A stretch of 64,000 bases of DNA from Stenotrophomonas sp. Ste86 (GCF_024519465.1 NZ_JALJRW010000004.1:186001-250000); one strand, 5' to 3'. Shown: positions 1 through 8,340, counted from the stretch's first letter. Numbers and translations: made by a program. The notes: generated from the sequence alone by a model not told the origin.

Positions 1-35
1 GCGCCGACGACCGCGATGCGGGGAAGAAGGGACAC
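1..35 (-). CDS. 5' end of a probable FAD/NAD(P)-binding oxidoreductase (truncated by window edge)
   Basis: Only the first codons are in the window. Read on the minus strand, GTG at 35 is preceded by GGAG with a 7-base spacer and translates as VSLLPRIAVVGA. This resembles the hydrophobic beta strand that opens a Rossmann dinucleotide-binding motif (IAVVGAGxAG) in flavin monooxygenases. It is divergent from the MarR-family gene at 114, with two palindromes between them, the usual arrangement for a MarR regulator and its target. The assignment rests on 12 residues, so it is an inference; another Rossmann-fold enzyme is possible. Confidence 0.5.
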   Translation of the reverse strand, partial: MSLLPRIAVVG

Positions 36-56
36 TAAAGGTCTCCGGGGCTTTAA

Positions 57-92
57 CATAGGCTCCTATGATTATCATCATAGGCCCCTATG
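57..92. promoter_or_regulatory. Paired palindromic operator, probable MarR binding site
   Basis: Two near-identical 14-bp palindromes, CATAGGCTCCTATG (57-70) and CATAGGCCCCTATG (79-92), start 22 bp apart, about two helical turns. They lie between the start of the leftward oxidoreductase and the start of the MarR gene, so one dimer per palindrome could repress both promoters. Divergent self-repression by MarR proteins is established; binding here is inferred from symmetry and position. Confidence 0.6.
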
Positions 93-113
93 TCAAATAC
101 CCGGAGTGAACGC

Positions 114-551
114 ATGGACCGCCCCGACCCGAGGAACGTGCCGTCCTTCCTGATCAAGCGGGTGGCGCGCGAGCTGACCCGGATGGCCGAAACCAAGCTG
201 CGCCCGCTTGACCTGGGCATGGCCAGCCTGCCGGTGCTCGAAGCCCTCCGCCAGGGCAAGGCGGCCACCCAGTCCGAGCTGGCGCGGCTGCTACGCGTCG
301 AACAGCCCTCGATGGCGCAGACCCTGGCACGGCTGGAGCGCGATCAGCTGATCCTCCGCTCCCCGGACCCACACCGCCCGCGCGCGCAGCGCATCGAACT
401 CACCCCGCTTGCGCTGCAGCGATTGCCGCAGGCGCGCGAAATCCTCAACGAAGGCAATACCCGGATGCTGGCCGGCTTCAGCGTGGACGAAACCATGCTG
501 CTGGCCACGTTCCTGCAGCGGCTCAGCGCCAACCTGGATCGCGACGCGTAA
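114..551 (+). CDS. MarR-family transcriptional regulator
   Basis: A 145-residue winged-helix regulator. The dimerisation helix (about residues 8-30, FLIKRVARELTRM) precedes the recognition region TQSELARLLRVEQPSMAQTL (about 60-80), followed by the wing with RDQLILRSPDPHRPRAQRI. The start at ATG 114 is chosen because GGAG lies 7 bases upstream; an in-frame ATG at 90 falls inside the second operator palindrome and has no ribosome site. The size is normal for the family. MarR proteins usually repress themselves and a divergent gene until a phenolic or oxidising ligand binds; the divergent flavoprotein-like gene fits that role. The ligand cannot be told from sequence. Confidence 0.9.
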   Translation: MDRPDPRNVPSFLIKRVARELTRMAETKLRPLDLGMASLPVLEALRQGKAATQSELARLLRVEQPSMAQTLARLERDQLILRSPDPHRPRAQRIELTPLALQRLPQAREILNEGNTRMLAGFSVDETMLLATFLQRLSANLDRDA

Positions 552-563
552 CGCGCAAGCGCG

Positions 564-770
564 TCATCCGCCGTAGCGGACCGCGTCAAGGAAGTTCTCC
601 AACGCCTCCACGCGCACCGCACTGACCACGCCGGTTTCGGCGTGGTGCTCACGCGCCAGCGCGTCGGCAAAATCGAACGCCGTCGCGCCGCTCGCAAATG
701 CGATCGGGTCCGGACGGGTCGGGTGAATCACCTGCCAGTGGTGGTCCTGGCACTGCACCTTGATCAACAT
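564..770 (-). CDS. Small hypothetical protein
   Basis: A 68-residue soluble protein beginning MLIKVQCQDHHWQVIHPTRP and rich in Ala and His. The start is supported by AGGAG 8 bases upstream of ATG 770. It has no signal peptide or membrane segment. It converges on the MarR gene with a 12-bp gap containing only a short ACGCGC/GCGCGT hairpin. I do not recognise the family. The good ribosome site and coding-like composition argue that it is real. Confidence 0.65.
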   Translation of the reverse strand: MLIKVQCQDHHWQVIHPTRPDPIAFASGATAFDFADALAREHHAETGVVSAVRVEALENFLDAVRYGG

Positions 771-906
771 GCTGATGGCTCCTGCTACGGCATCGGGCGT
801 TCCATCCCTTGATCAGCACCATACGTCCGGCAGCAACGCCGGGATATCGGATTCGTCTGAAATCAGGACGCCTCTGACCGGCTGAAGCGGCGTCCCCTGA
901 TGGCGG

Positions 907-1965
907 TCAGCCGCCCGTGCCGAGGAACGCGAACGGTGCCGACGGCTGGAACTGCCCCAGCGCATCACCGGAGAACACATTGCGCTGGTCGGCGCCCAGG
1001 TCGAGCTTGAGCACGCGCGCGCCCTTGGAGAAATCGGCCTTGTTTAGATCCACCCAGAACGTATTGGGGGTCAGCGCTGACTCGAAGAAGTACAGCCTGC
1101 GCTTGTGGTCGGCCACGGTGCGCCATCGCGTGGAAGAAATATTGGGCTCATCCGGCGTGGTGATCCCAAAGGGCACCGACACGTTGCGGATAACGCTGAA
1201 GACACTGGCCAGCGCCACCACCGGGTCCTCGGCCTTGGGAATCGCATGAATGTAGAACCGGGCACGCGCGAAACGATCGGCGGAGCGGTTGGTGCCAGGC
1301 AGCATCACCGTGCCGCCGATCTGCTGCCAGTACGCGTCGAGCGCCAGTTGCTGCGCAAACACCGGCGAGTTGGTCATCACCTGGTAGGCGCGATCGTGGT
1401 GAATCACCTGCCGGCCATCGACGTACTCGACGATCGCACTGTCGCCGCTGGCATCGGACAGGGACAGATGCAGTGTCGCCAGCCGCGACTCGCCCGGCAG
1501 TTTGTCGGTCACCAGTGAATACGGCTCGCGCTGCAGTGCCGCCACCGCCTCGGCAACGGTGGCGAAATTGTCGAGCATGTACTGCGCCCACAACGAGATG
1601 GCCAGGCCTGGCTTGCGGCCGCGCTGCGCGGGGTATTCCGACTCGGCCAGCCATAGCAGGTTGGCCGACAGACCGGCCTCGTTGAGCCCATCGGTGGTGG
1701 AAATGTCGTAGCCGCTGGCGACCACGCTGCCGTACTTTGCCGTCCAGCGGATCGACTGCGGGCCGGCCTGCCCGGTGCGCGTGATGCCGCGCGGCAGTAC
1801 CCACAGGTTGGTGGCGATATCGCTCTTCCAGTCCATCGAGCGCGCCGTGATCACATCCTGGTTGTCACCCAGGTAGACGACCCGCGTGCACGCGTCCACC
1901 GGGGGCGCGGCGCAGACCAACGCGAGGGCAAGCAGGGAAATGCGCATACATGCGAATGACGTCAT
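907..1965 (-). CDS. Secreted linear-amide C-N hydrolase (choloylglycine hydrolase / penicillin V acylase family)
   Basis: A 352-residue N-terminal-nucleophile hydrolase that cleaves linear amide bonds, as in bile salt hydrolases and penicillin V acylases. A signal peptide (MRISLLALALVCAAPPVDA) ends just before Cys26, followed by TRVVYLGDNQDVITARSMDW. Removal of the leader would expose Cys as the N-terminal nucleophile, as known for this family. The conserved MDW, the TTDGLNEAGLSANLLWL stretch and a late MTNSPVF match family features. The start at 1965 is chosen for its upstream CAGGAGA. The natural substrate is unknown; in Gram-negative relatives, acyl-homoserine lactones or penicillin V have been reported. 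Confidence 0.88.
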   Translation of the reverse strand: MTSFACMRISLLALALVCAAPPVDACTRVVYLGDNQDVITARSMDWKSDIATNLWVLPRGITRTGQAGPQSIRWTAKYGSVVASGYDISTTDGLNEAGLSANLLWLAESEYPAQRGRKPGLAISLWAQYMLDNFATVAEAVAALQREPYSLVTDKLPGESRLATLHLSLSDASGDSAIVEYVDGRQVIHHDRAYQVMTNSPVFAQQLALDAYWQQIGGTVMLPGTNRSADRFARARFYIHAIPKAEDPVVALASVFSVIRNVSVPFGITTPDEPNISSTRWRTVADHKRRLYFFESALTPNTFWVDLNKADFSKGARVLKLDLGADQRNVFSGDALGQFQPSAPFAFLGTGG

Positions 1966-2139
1966 GGTCGTCTCCTGACAGGTCAATGGGCCGCCGCGCC
2001 GGTCCCTTCCCACTCCGGCCGATGGCCCGGATCACACCGGAGCGGCGGTGATGGAGGGGTGAATCACTCCCTCGGATCGCGTCCTCACCCAACATTGCCA
2101 GCGCCGGGCTACGCTGCGCGCACGCCCGGGAGTGCCGCC

Positions 2140-2382
2140 ATGAAACCACTGTTCATTGCCTGCCTTGTCCTGATCCTGTCCGCCTGCAGCAGCCCCGCCC
2201 CGGTCCGCACCGCGATGCCCGGCGCCGATCGCGACCCGCATGGCTGCATCGGCTCGGCCGGGTACCGCTGGTGTGCGCGCACCCAACAGTGCGAACGGCC
2301 GTGGGAGCTGGCCAAGGCGCAGCAGCTGGACAACAGCGCCGTCGCCTTCGATGCCTACTGCGAAGCAGCGCCCGCCCGCTGA
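2140..2382 (+). CDS. Small cysteine-containing lipoprotein
   Basis: An 80-residue precursor with a lipobox (ILSAC, Cys16), so a mature lipoprotein of about 65 residues. The mature part has the pattern CIGSAGYRWCARTQQCERPW: three Cys, an AGYxWC turn and an RPWEL tail, which resembles a small conserved proteobacterial lipoprotein motif whose function I do not know. The start is chosen at ATG 2140 with GGGAG upstream. It is divergent from the amidase gene and convergent with the histidine kinase. Confidence 0.75.
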   Translation: MKPLFIACLVLILSACSSPAPVRTAMPGADRDPHGCIGSAGYRWCARTQQCERPWELAKAQQLDNSAVAFDAYCEAAPAR

Positions 2383-2407
2383 CGCTGCACCGGCAGGTCG
2401 CGCCGGC

Positions 2408-3763
2408 TCAGCCCGTCGCTGCGCCCTCGCGATCCACCGGCAGCGCCACCACGAAGCGGGCGCCGCCGCCCGGCGCGCTTTCTGCTGCAATGCTGCCGCC
2501 GTGACGCAACATGATTTCGCGCGCCAGATACAGCCCCAGCCCGCTGCCACTGCCACTGGGTCGCAGGCGGTGGAACGGCTCGAAGATCGCCTGACGCTCC
2601 TGTTCGGGTACCCCGGAGCCTTCGTCGGTCACCGCGAGCACGCCATCGGGCTGCAGCGTCATCGCAATCATGCCCTGGTCGCCGCCGTGGGCGATCGCGT
2701 TCTGCAGCAGGCTGGCCACGACCCGGTGCAGGGCGTGGGGATCGCCCTGCACCCAGACCGGCGTGTCGGGCGCGTCAACCGAGAACGCATAGCCGGCGTC
2801 GACCACCAGCGGCGCCACGTCGGCGGCGACCTCACGGGTGAGCGCGGCCAGGTCGATGCGCTGGGACTGGCTGCGGTGGTGATCCAGCCGCTGCAGGTCC
2901 AGCAACTGCTCGGCGATGTTGCCGAGCCGGCTCAGGTCGCGCTGCAGGCGCGAGCGCGCCGGACCGATCGGCAGATCGTCGATGCGCGTGGCCAGGATCG
3001 CGATCGGCATGCGCAGCTCATGCGCCGCACCGACCAGGAAACGATCCTGCGCGTCGTAGCTTTCACCGATGCGCCGTACCGCGGCATTGAACGCATCCAC
3101 CAGCGGGAAGATCTCCGCCGGCACCGCGTGCGTATCCAGGCCACCGCCACGCTCGTTGATCTGGATCGCCGCCGCCTGCGCGGCCACCCGGTTGACCCCG
3201 CGCAGCGAGCGGTGGATCGCCCACGGCGCCACCACCAGCGTGATCACGATCAGCGGCACGGTGATCCAGCCGCCGAGGTAACCGATCACCACCAGCATCT
3301 GCCGCCACAACCCGCGGTGCGGCATGCCGCCGATCATCACGTGCACGCGTCCTTCCGGCGTGTCGTTGACCCAGATCCGCATCGCCAGTTCGGCCGCGCG
3401 CGTACGCGTGCGGATGTCGGTGGGCTCCAGGTATTGCAGCTGCGCCACCAGCGGGCGGAAGACCTCCGGCACGGTGCCGTGGCTGAGCTGGCGGCCATCT
3501 TCATCGGTGGCGGCGAACCAGAACGTGGCGGGACGGTCCTGCGCGGCACGGTCCAATGCCGCCCAGTCCACGTGCAATGCATCGCCGCGGATATGGATCG
3601 ACTTGGCGATCGATTCGCTCATCTTCCAGTCGATGTAGCCGGCACCGCTGTCGCCATACATCAGCACCATGCCCATCAGGCCGACAGCCACCATGGTGAT
3701 CTGGATCAGGATGATCTTCCAGGCAAGGCTGAAGGACAACGACCCGGGCTTGAGGAATTTCAT
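2408..3763 (-). CDS. Sensor histidine kinase of a two-component system
   Basis: A 451-residue inner-membrane kinase. TM1 (about 13-35) and TM2 (about 165-190) flank a periplasmic sensor region of about 130 residues. A HAMP-like linker is followed by the H box AAHELRMPI with the phospho-acceptor His near 248. The ATPase domain shows the N box LLQNAIAHGG, G1 VTDEGSGVPEQE and G2 GSGSGLGLYLAREI. The start codon overlaps the stop of the response-regulator gene (ATGA), so the two are translationally coupled. The sensor domain gives no ligand clue. The divergent neighbour encodes a MipA/OmpV outer membrane protein, a plausible target. Confidence 0.95.
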   Translation of the reverse strand: MKFLKPGSLSFSLAWKIILIQITMVAVGLMGMVLMYGDSGAGYIDWKMSESIAKSIHIRGDALHVDWAALDRAAQDRPATFWFAATDEDGRQLSHGTVPEVFRPLVAQLQYLEPTDIRTRTRAAELAMRIWVNDTPEGRVHVMIGGMPHRGLWRQMLVVIGYLGGWITVPLIVITLVVAPWAIHRSLRGVNRVAAQAAAIQINERGGGLDTHAVPAEIFPLVDAFNAAVRRIGESYDAQDRFLVGAAHELRMPIAILATRIDDLPIGPARSRLQRDLSRLGNIAEQLLDLQRLDHHRSQSQRIDLAALTREVAADVAPLVVDAGYAFSVDAPDTPVWVQGDPHALHRVVASLLQNAIAHGGDQGMIAMTLQPDGVLAVTDEGSGVPEQERQAIFEPFHRLRPSGSGSGLGLYLAREIMLRHGGSIAAESAPGGGARFVVALPVDREGAATG

Positions 3764-4434
3764 GCGATGTCCTTCAACAGGTAGCCGATACCGCGCATGA
3801 CGTGGATTTCCACCTGCGCCTCCGCCTCGGCCAGTGCCTTGCGCAGCTTGGATACGTGCGCGTCCAGCGCATTGGACTGGATCGCGTCATCGAAGCCGTA
3901 CACCGCTTCAAGCAACGCCGCACGCGCGACCGTGCGGCCCTGGCGTACCGCCAGCGCCTCGAGCACCAGCAACTGCCGGCGCGGCAACGCCAGCAGCACG
4001 CCATTGACCGTCGCCTCGCGCGCGACGAAATCGAAGTGCATCCGCCCCAGCGCCAGCACCGGCAACGCAATCTGCGAAGGTCGCCGCGAGATCGCGCGGA
4101 TCCGCGCCAGCAGTTCTTCCACCGCGAAGGGTTTGGTCAGGTAGTCGTCGGCGCCCACGTCCAGCCCGACCACCCGGTCGGCCACCGAATCGCGCGCGGT
4201 AAGCATGATCACCGGCAGGTTGGGCACCAGGCTGCGCGCCACGCGCACGAAGTTGGCGCCATCGCCGTCCGGAAGCTGCCGGTCCAGCAGCAGGATCTGG
4301 TGCACGCCGGCTTTGAGCGCTTCGCCAGCCTGGGCCATGCTGGCCACCACGTCCACCACCATCCCATGCCGGCCCAGGCTGGCCTGGATGGCATTGGCCA
4401 GTTCCGGATCGTCTTCGAGCAGCAGGATGCGCAT
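3760..4434 (-). CDS. OmpR/PhoB-family response regulator
   Basis: A 224-residue regulator. The receiver domain starts MRILLLEDDPELANAIQ with acidic pocket residues at 8-9 and phospho-acceptor Asp51 (LLLDRQLPDGDG); the conserved TA (MLTARD) and K (LTKPFAVEEL) follow. The C-terminal winged helix runs from about 125 to the end (LPRRQLLVLEALAVRQGRTV, then AHVSKLRKAL). The start is set at the canonical MRILLLEDD; an upstream extension of 64 codons has no family counterpart. It partners the overlapping kinase and is divergent from the MipA gene with 112 bp between them. Confidence 0.95.
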   Translation of the reverse strand: MRILLLEDDPELANAIQASLGRHGMVVDVVASMAQAGEALKAGVHQILLLDRQLPDGDGANFVRVARSLVPNLPVIMLTARDSVADRVVGLDVGADDYLTKPFAVEELLARIRAISRRPSQIALPVLALGRMHFDFVAREATVNGVLLALPRRQLLVLEALAVRQGRTVARAALLEAVYGFDDAIQSNALDAHVSKLRKALAEAEAQVEIHVMRGIGYLLKDIA

Positions 4435-4546
4435 GGGCGTAAGGACAGGGGCGACGGCTGCCGATGGTACCGCGCGGCCCGACGCAACGTTCCGACAATG
4501 TAGCGCGGGCACCATGTCCCCTTGGTATTCCCAGTGTGGCAGGTAC

Positions 4547-5389
4547 ATGCACGTGCGTTGCAAGGAAGATTCCCCCCGGGCAGGCTGCTGCCCCACCGTC
4601 GCCAATGAAGGCGCCCAGCGGGCCATCGGCCCCTATCTGGTTGCCGTCGCCCTGGCCACCGTCGCCTGGCTGGCCACCGGCAGCGCCCTGGCCCAGGCGC
4701 CTGGGGCAAAGCCGCGCAGCAGCCTCGGCGTGGCCGTGGTGGCGCTCAAATCGCCCTACACCGGCTACAAGACCGACACCGTCGGTGCGCCGGTGATCAG
4801 CTACGAAGGCCGCCGATTCCATTTCCGTGGAGGCAGCTTCGGCTACACGCTGTTCGACAACGACAGCACGGAACTGTCGGTGCTGGCCGCGCCGTACATG
4901 ATGCGCTTCAAACACAACGACAGCGACGATGTGCGCCTGCGCCAGCTGTCCAATCGCGGCTTCTCGGCGATGGCCGGCGTAGCCGTGCGGCACACCGCGC
5001 CGTGGGGCCTGGTGCAGGCCAACGTGCAGGCCGAAGTGAGTGGTCATGGGGGCGGCGTTTCCGCCGACGCCAAGTACGCCTATCCATTGCCCACCGGCCG
5101 CGTCACGCTGGTGCCCGGGGTCGGTGTGAACTACGCCGGCAGCGCCCTCAACGATTATTACTTCGGCGTCAGCGAAGCCGAAGCGCGGCGCAGCGGCCTG
5201 GCCCGCTATCGTGCCGGCAGCGGCGTATCGCCCTACATGGACCTGACCGCCGTGATGCCCCTCGGTGCGCACTGGACCGCGACCGCATCGGTACGCCGCT
5301 CCATCCTGTCCACTGCCGTCGAAGACAGCCCGATGACCAGCGGCAAGCACATGGACTCGGCCGCTCTTTCACTCAGCTACGGGTTCTGA
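4547..5389 (+). CDS. MipA/OmpV-family outer membrane protein
   Basis: A 280-residue beta-barrel precursor of the MltA-interacting protein family. A signal sequence (about 25-50, PYLVAVALATVAWLATGSALAQA) is followed by alternating amphipathic strands, ending in the aromatic C-terminus LSLSYGF typical of Bam-assembled barrels. The motif GVAVVALKSPYTGYKTDTVG near the mature N-terminus matches MipA proteins. The signal peptide is unusually preceded by about 25 residues, so a start further inside is possible. The gene is divergent from a two-component system, a common arrangement in which the barrel is a regulated target; this is inferred from position. Confidence 0.88.
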   Translation: MHVRCKEDSPRAGCCPTVANEGAQRAIGPYLVAVALATVAWLATGSALAQAPGAKPRSSLGVAVVALKSPYTGYKTDTVGAPVISYEGRRFHFRGGSFGYTLFDNDSTELSVLAAPYMMRFKHNDSDDVRLRQLSNRGFSAMAGVAVRHTAPWGLVQANVQAEVSGHGGGVSADAKYAYPLPTGRVTLVPGVGVNYAGSALNDYYFGVSEAEARRSGLARYRAGSGVSPYMDLTAVMPLGAHWTATASVRRSILSTAVEDSPMTSGKHMDSAALSLSYGF

Positions 5390-5391
5390 GC

Positions 5392-5631
5392 ATGCGCCAG
5401 GGAATCGTTCGTCGTGTCGCCGAACTTGCCTTGCGCATCGAGCCCGATCGCAGCGCCGTGCTCGAGTGGATCCTGCACACCCCGCTGCCGGCATTGGGTG
5501 GACAGACCACCTTCGAGCTGGCCTGCAACGGGGAAGGCGAGCGCGTGATCGCGCTGTTGAATGACGTTCTGCGGCAGCCGACCGATGCCATTGCGCAGCT
5601 GCCGCAGGCCCCAATGCAGGCGATGCACTGA
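5392..5631 (+). CDS. Solo DUF2384 (MbcA/ParS-like) protein
   Basis: A 79-residue protein starting 2 bases after the MipA stop, so probably co-transcribed with it. The central stretch VLEWILHTPLPALGGQTTFE, followed by LACNGEGERVIALL, matches the toxin-binding DUF2384 domain (consensus tPnpaLgGrtPldLL..GeG...V..lL). It lacks the N-terminal Xre DNA-binding domain, and no RES or other NAD-degrading toxin lies next to it. It could be an orphan antitoxin domain or have another role. Confidence 0.7.
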   Translation: MRQGIVRRVAELALRIEPDRSAVLEWILHTPLPALGGQTTFELACNGEGERVIALLNDVLRQPTDAIAQLPQAPMQAMH

Positions 5632-5674
5632 GCTGCCCACCGCCCGCCCCTGGCCTTGCCAAACGGAGCCCCCC

Positions 5675-6100
5675 ATGAGCCGCCCTTTCCCCATGATGAG
5701 CACGCCCGACGCCGACGATGCCCCCGTGCTGGCGCAGGCACTGGTCGATTTCGATCATGCTGTGCAGACACTGATCGCGGCCGATCCCATCACGCACGGG
5801 CGCTTTTCGCGCGCCTATGTCACCGCGGTCTTCCGTGCCTGCCTGACCCCGGAGGGCCCCGGCCCCGGCGCGCCACGCGGCCGCCCCGACCCGGAGATCG
5901 CCCAAGCGCTCAAGCAGTGGATACAAGGCCGCCTGCTGCTGCACCCCGGCGAAGCCAGGGACCACCGGCTCACTGCCGCACGACGGGCCGCACACGGCTT
6001 CTGGCTGCAGTCGCTGGCCGACCCGATCGACGTCGACGGCCGTCCGCGCGCCAACCGTCTGCTCGATGGCCTGCTGGCGCTGACCCACCGCGAGGCATGA
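5675..6100 (+). CDS. Hypothetical protein
   Basis: A 141-residue, probably cytosolic protein with no signal peptide or membrane helix. ATG 5675 has CGGAG 8 bases upstream; an internal ATG at 5693 is an alternative. It is Ala/Arg-rich and predicted mainly helical (ALVDFDHAVQTLIAADPITH near the start). It lies 43 bp after the DUF2384 gene on the same strand. I do not recognise the family, and it does not look like a RES-domain toxin. Confidence 0.65.
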   Translation: MSRPFPMMSTPDADDAPVLAQALVDFDHAVQTLIAADPITHGRFSRAYVTAVFRACLTPEGPGPGAPRGRPDPEIAQALKQWIQGRLLLHPGEARDHRLTAARRAAHGFWLQSLADPIDVDGRPRANRLLDGLLALTHREA

Positions 6101-6175
6101 GTCGCACCCGGCGATCTCCTCACGGGTTCTTGTCGCACACTCTCCGAAGCTGCGCCGCTCACCGGAGATTGCACC

Positions 6176-6946
6176 ATGCGTTTGCCTGCCGCCCTTGCCC
6201 TGCTATTGATCGCCTCGCCTGCCTTTGCCCAGGACGACGCTGCCGAACCACCGGCGTTCGACCGTCCCGGCATCGGCTTTGCACCGTCCACGCTGCCGCG
6301 TGGCAGCGTCGCGGTGGAGTGGGGCCTGCCCAGCCTGGAGCGTGACCGCGACGACGACGGCACCCGTTCCACCCAGTACAGCAGCGACCTCAATCTGCGC
6401 ATCGGCCTGGCCGAACACGTCGAGTTGCAGGTGTTCAGCACGCCCTGGAACCACCTGCAATTGAAGCCGCGCGGTGCGCCGTCCAGCAGCGCCAACGGCG
6501 CCGGCGACAGCGGCCTCGCCCTGAAGGTCGCGCTGCCCCTGCCCTCGGACAAACATGCACTCGCGTTGCTGGCCAGCAGCAGCTTTGCCACCGGCACGCG
6601 CGACTTCAGCGAAGGTGGCACCCAGTACGCGCTTGGCGCCAGTTACGAATACAGCTTCAACGACCGCTGGAGTGGCGCGCTGTATGCCAACGCCACTCGC
6701 GGTGCGGGCGAGGACAGCTTTACCTGGTCGCCGAGCTTGAGCGTGGCGCTGACCGACGATGTCAGCAGCTATATCGAAGCCGGCTTCACCCGTACCAACG
6801 GCGAACCCTCTACCGCGATCGCCGGCGCCGGCGTGACCTGGATGGTGGCCCGCAACGTGCAGCTGGACGCCTCCTTCGACCTGGGCCTGGACGACGACAG
6901 CCCCGACGTGCAGGCCGGGCTGGGCGTGTCGTTCTTCTTCCGCTGA
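6176..6946 (+). CDS. Outer membrane beta-barrel, phenol-MetA-like transporter family
   Basis: A 256-residue secreted barrel. The signal peptide MRLPAALALLLIASPAFA is followed by the mature start QDDAAEPPAFDRPGIGF. The pattern of short amphipathic strands (SSDLNLRIGLAEHVELQVF, SGLALKVALPLPSD, YALGASYEYSFNDRW) and the C-terminal strand GLGVSFFFR are typical of outer membrane proteins annotated as meta-pathway phenol-degradation or generic transporters. Acidic Asp-rich turns are frequent. The substrate is unknown. It is followed immediately by a strong terminator. Confidence 0.82.
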   Translation: MRLPAALALLLIASPAFAQDDAAEPPAFDRPGIGFAPSTLPRGSVAVEWGLPSLERDRDDDGTRSTQYSSDLNLRIGLAEHVELQVFSTPWNHLQLKPRGAPSSSANGAGDSGLALKVALPLPSDKHALALLASSSFATGTRDFSEGGTQYALGASYEYSFNDRWSGALYANATRGAGEDSFTWSPSLSVALTDDVSSYIEAGFTRTNGEPSTAIAGAGVTWMVARNVQLDASFDLGLDDDSPDVQAGLGVSFFFR

Positions 6947-6953
6947 AAAGCAA

Positions 6954-6981
6954 AAGGCCTGCGCATCGCTGCGCAGGCCTT
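6954..6981 (+). terminator. Intrinsic terminator after the outer membrane protein gene
   Basis: A perfect 11-bp stem AAGGCCTGCGC / GCGCAGGCCTT with a 6-base loop (ATCGCT), 8 bp after the stop codon. The A-rich 5' side also makes it usable by the convergent DUF1328 gene. Nearly the same hairpin sequence occurs at 10032-10061. Confidence 0.8.
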
Positions 6982-7010
6982 GGTGTTCCACCACTGCGAT
7001 GTTGCTGCGG

Positions 7011-7184
7011 TCAGGTGACCTTCTTGGCGATGGTCATGCCCAGCAGGAACAACACCACCGCGATGATGATGCCGGCCCAGAACAGGAATTTGGCGATGCC
7101 GATGGACGCACCGGCGAGGCCGCCGAAGCCCAGTGCACCGGCAATGAGGCCGATGATGGCGAAGATGATGGCCCACTTGATCAT
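7011..7184 (-). CDS. DUF1328 small membrane protein (YtjA family)
   Basis: A 57-residue protein with two membrane helices: MIKWAIIFAIIGLIAGALGF and FLFWAGIIIAVVLFLLG, separated by a short GGLAGASIGIAK linker. Length and sequence match the DUF1328/YtjA family of stress-associated inner-membrane proteins of unknown mechanism. ATG 7184 has AAGGA 5 bases upstream, so the 15-codon upstream extension is rejected. Confidence 0.9.
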   Translation of the reverse strand: MIKWAIIFAIIGLIAGALGFGGLAGASIGIAKFLFWAGIIIAVVLFLLGMTIAKKVT

Positions 7185-7280
7185 GTTGATCCTTACCCGC
7201 AACCGGGATGACTGACAGACCTTCAACATAGTCGCGCGGCTGTCCCGCGCTCGTGAACAGTTCGCGCGAACCGCGTGAAG

Positions 7281-7751
7281 TCAGGCGGCGGTGACTCCGT
7301 TGGCGGCGTCGATGATCGACCGCTCCATCGGCTGGTAGACCAGCCCGGCCGACTCGCCCACCTCGCCCATGCTCCGGAATCCGTTGCGTGCATAAAAACC
7401 CACCGACGGCAGCGAGGCGCTCACCGTCAGCAGCCCGGCGTGCGCCTGTTCGACCAATGCCGCCAACAACGCCTCACCGATGCCCTGTCGTTGGCAGCCG
7501 GGGTCGACGAACAGCATCGCCACATGGCGACGTTGCTTCAGCTCAGCCACGCCTTTGATCCGCCCCGCATCCTCGTAGACGAGCTGCAGGTTGTCCTGCG
7601 CCCTGCGCTGTGCGAAGCCATCGGGCGCTGCAATCAGGCGGAAGGTGTCTACGCCGAACGATGACAGCGACGGCGCCACCGCCGCCAGGAACGCGCGCAT
7701 GCAGATCGCGCTGGCGGCCTTCTGGTCGCTCTCGAGCATTGTCCTGATCAT
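7281..7751 (-). CDS. GNAT-family N-acetyltransferase
   Basis: A 156-residue acetyl-CoA-dependent acetyltransferase. Motif A is clear: HVAMLFVDPGCQRQGIGEAL, with the RQGIGEALL pyrophosphate-binding loop near residues 93-100. Motif B follows as PSVGFYARNGF, as in most GNATs. The start at 7751 has CAGGAG upstream. The acceptor substrate cannot be inferred. It is transcribed alone. Confidence 0.9.
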   Translation of the reverse strand: MIRTMLESDQKAASAICMRAFLAAVAPSLSSFGVDTFRLIAAPDGFAQRRAQDNLQLVYEDAGRIKGVAELKQRRHVAMLFVDPGCQRQGIGEALLAALVEQAHAGLLTVSASLPSVGFYARNGFRSMGEVGESAGLVYQPMERSIIDAANGVTAA

Positions 7752-7866
7752 CCTGTCTCCTGACGCATCTACGCACGGAGCATCACTCTAAGCCACGCGC
7801 GCACGACAGTCGCCAAACCCGGTGAAATCTGCTGAGATTGCCCGCCGCACCGCGCAGTCCCGCCCC

Positions 7867-8340
7867 ATGTCGCTCTCTCCTGCCGAACCCGCATCGAATG
7901 TCGCGCGAGGTGTGCGCCACGCCGGTATCGATCTCGTCGTGCTGTTGGCCACGTCCATTGTCTTCGCGTGTGTGCTGACCGCCCAGCTCAAGACCGAGCG
8001 GCTCGGATGGATGTGGCCGTCGATTCCCTACGATTACGAACGCGGCGACGTGCTGGTGCATGCGTTGCTGGCAAGCCTGGCGGTGATGCCCGGGTTGGTG
8101 CTGGTTGGCCGGCTGGCATGCGTGCGCCGGTCATTGCGCTGGCAGGACCTGACCTTCGTCCTGGCCACACTGGTGGTCATCCGGCTCGGCCCGCCGGCTG
8201 CGCAGGTATTCGGTAACACCTGGAGCCAGTGGGAAATCACCGCCGGCTTGTTCCTGCTGCAATGGCCGATTGTGATCCCGCTCACCCTGGCGGCGGTCGT
8301 GCTGCGGCGTCTGATACGGCGGATGCTGGGCCCGGGCTGA
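7867..8340 (+). CDS. Hypothetical integral membrane protein
   Basis: A 157-residue protein with four likely membrane helices: about 19-40 (GIDLVVLLATSIVFACVLTA), 65-85 (VLVHALLASLAVMPGLVLVG), 95-113 (LTFVLATLVVIRLGPPAA) and 122-145 (AGLFLLQWPIVIPLTLAAVV). The first ATG (7867) is preferred over the GTG at 7822; neither has a strong ribosome site. No family recognised. It is divergent from the GNAT gene and not part of an operon. Confidence 0.7.
   Translation: MSLSPAEPASNVARGVRHAGIDLVVLLATSIVFACVLTAQLKTERLGWMWPSIPYDYERGDVLVHALLASLAVMPGLVLVGRLACVRRSLRWQDLTFVLATLVVIRLGPPAAQVFGNTWSQWEITAGLFLLQWPIVIPLTLAAVVLRRLIRRMLGPG

Noticed and set aside
865..893. Terminator hairpin after the amidase gene (GGACGCC/GGCGTCC)
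   Set aside because: The loop is long and there is no T-tract on either strand, so it is not supported as a terminator.
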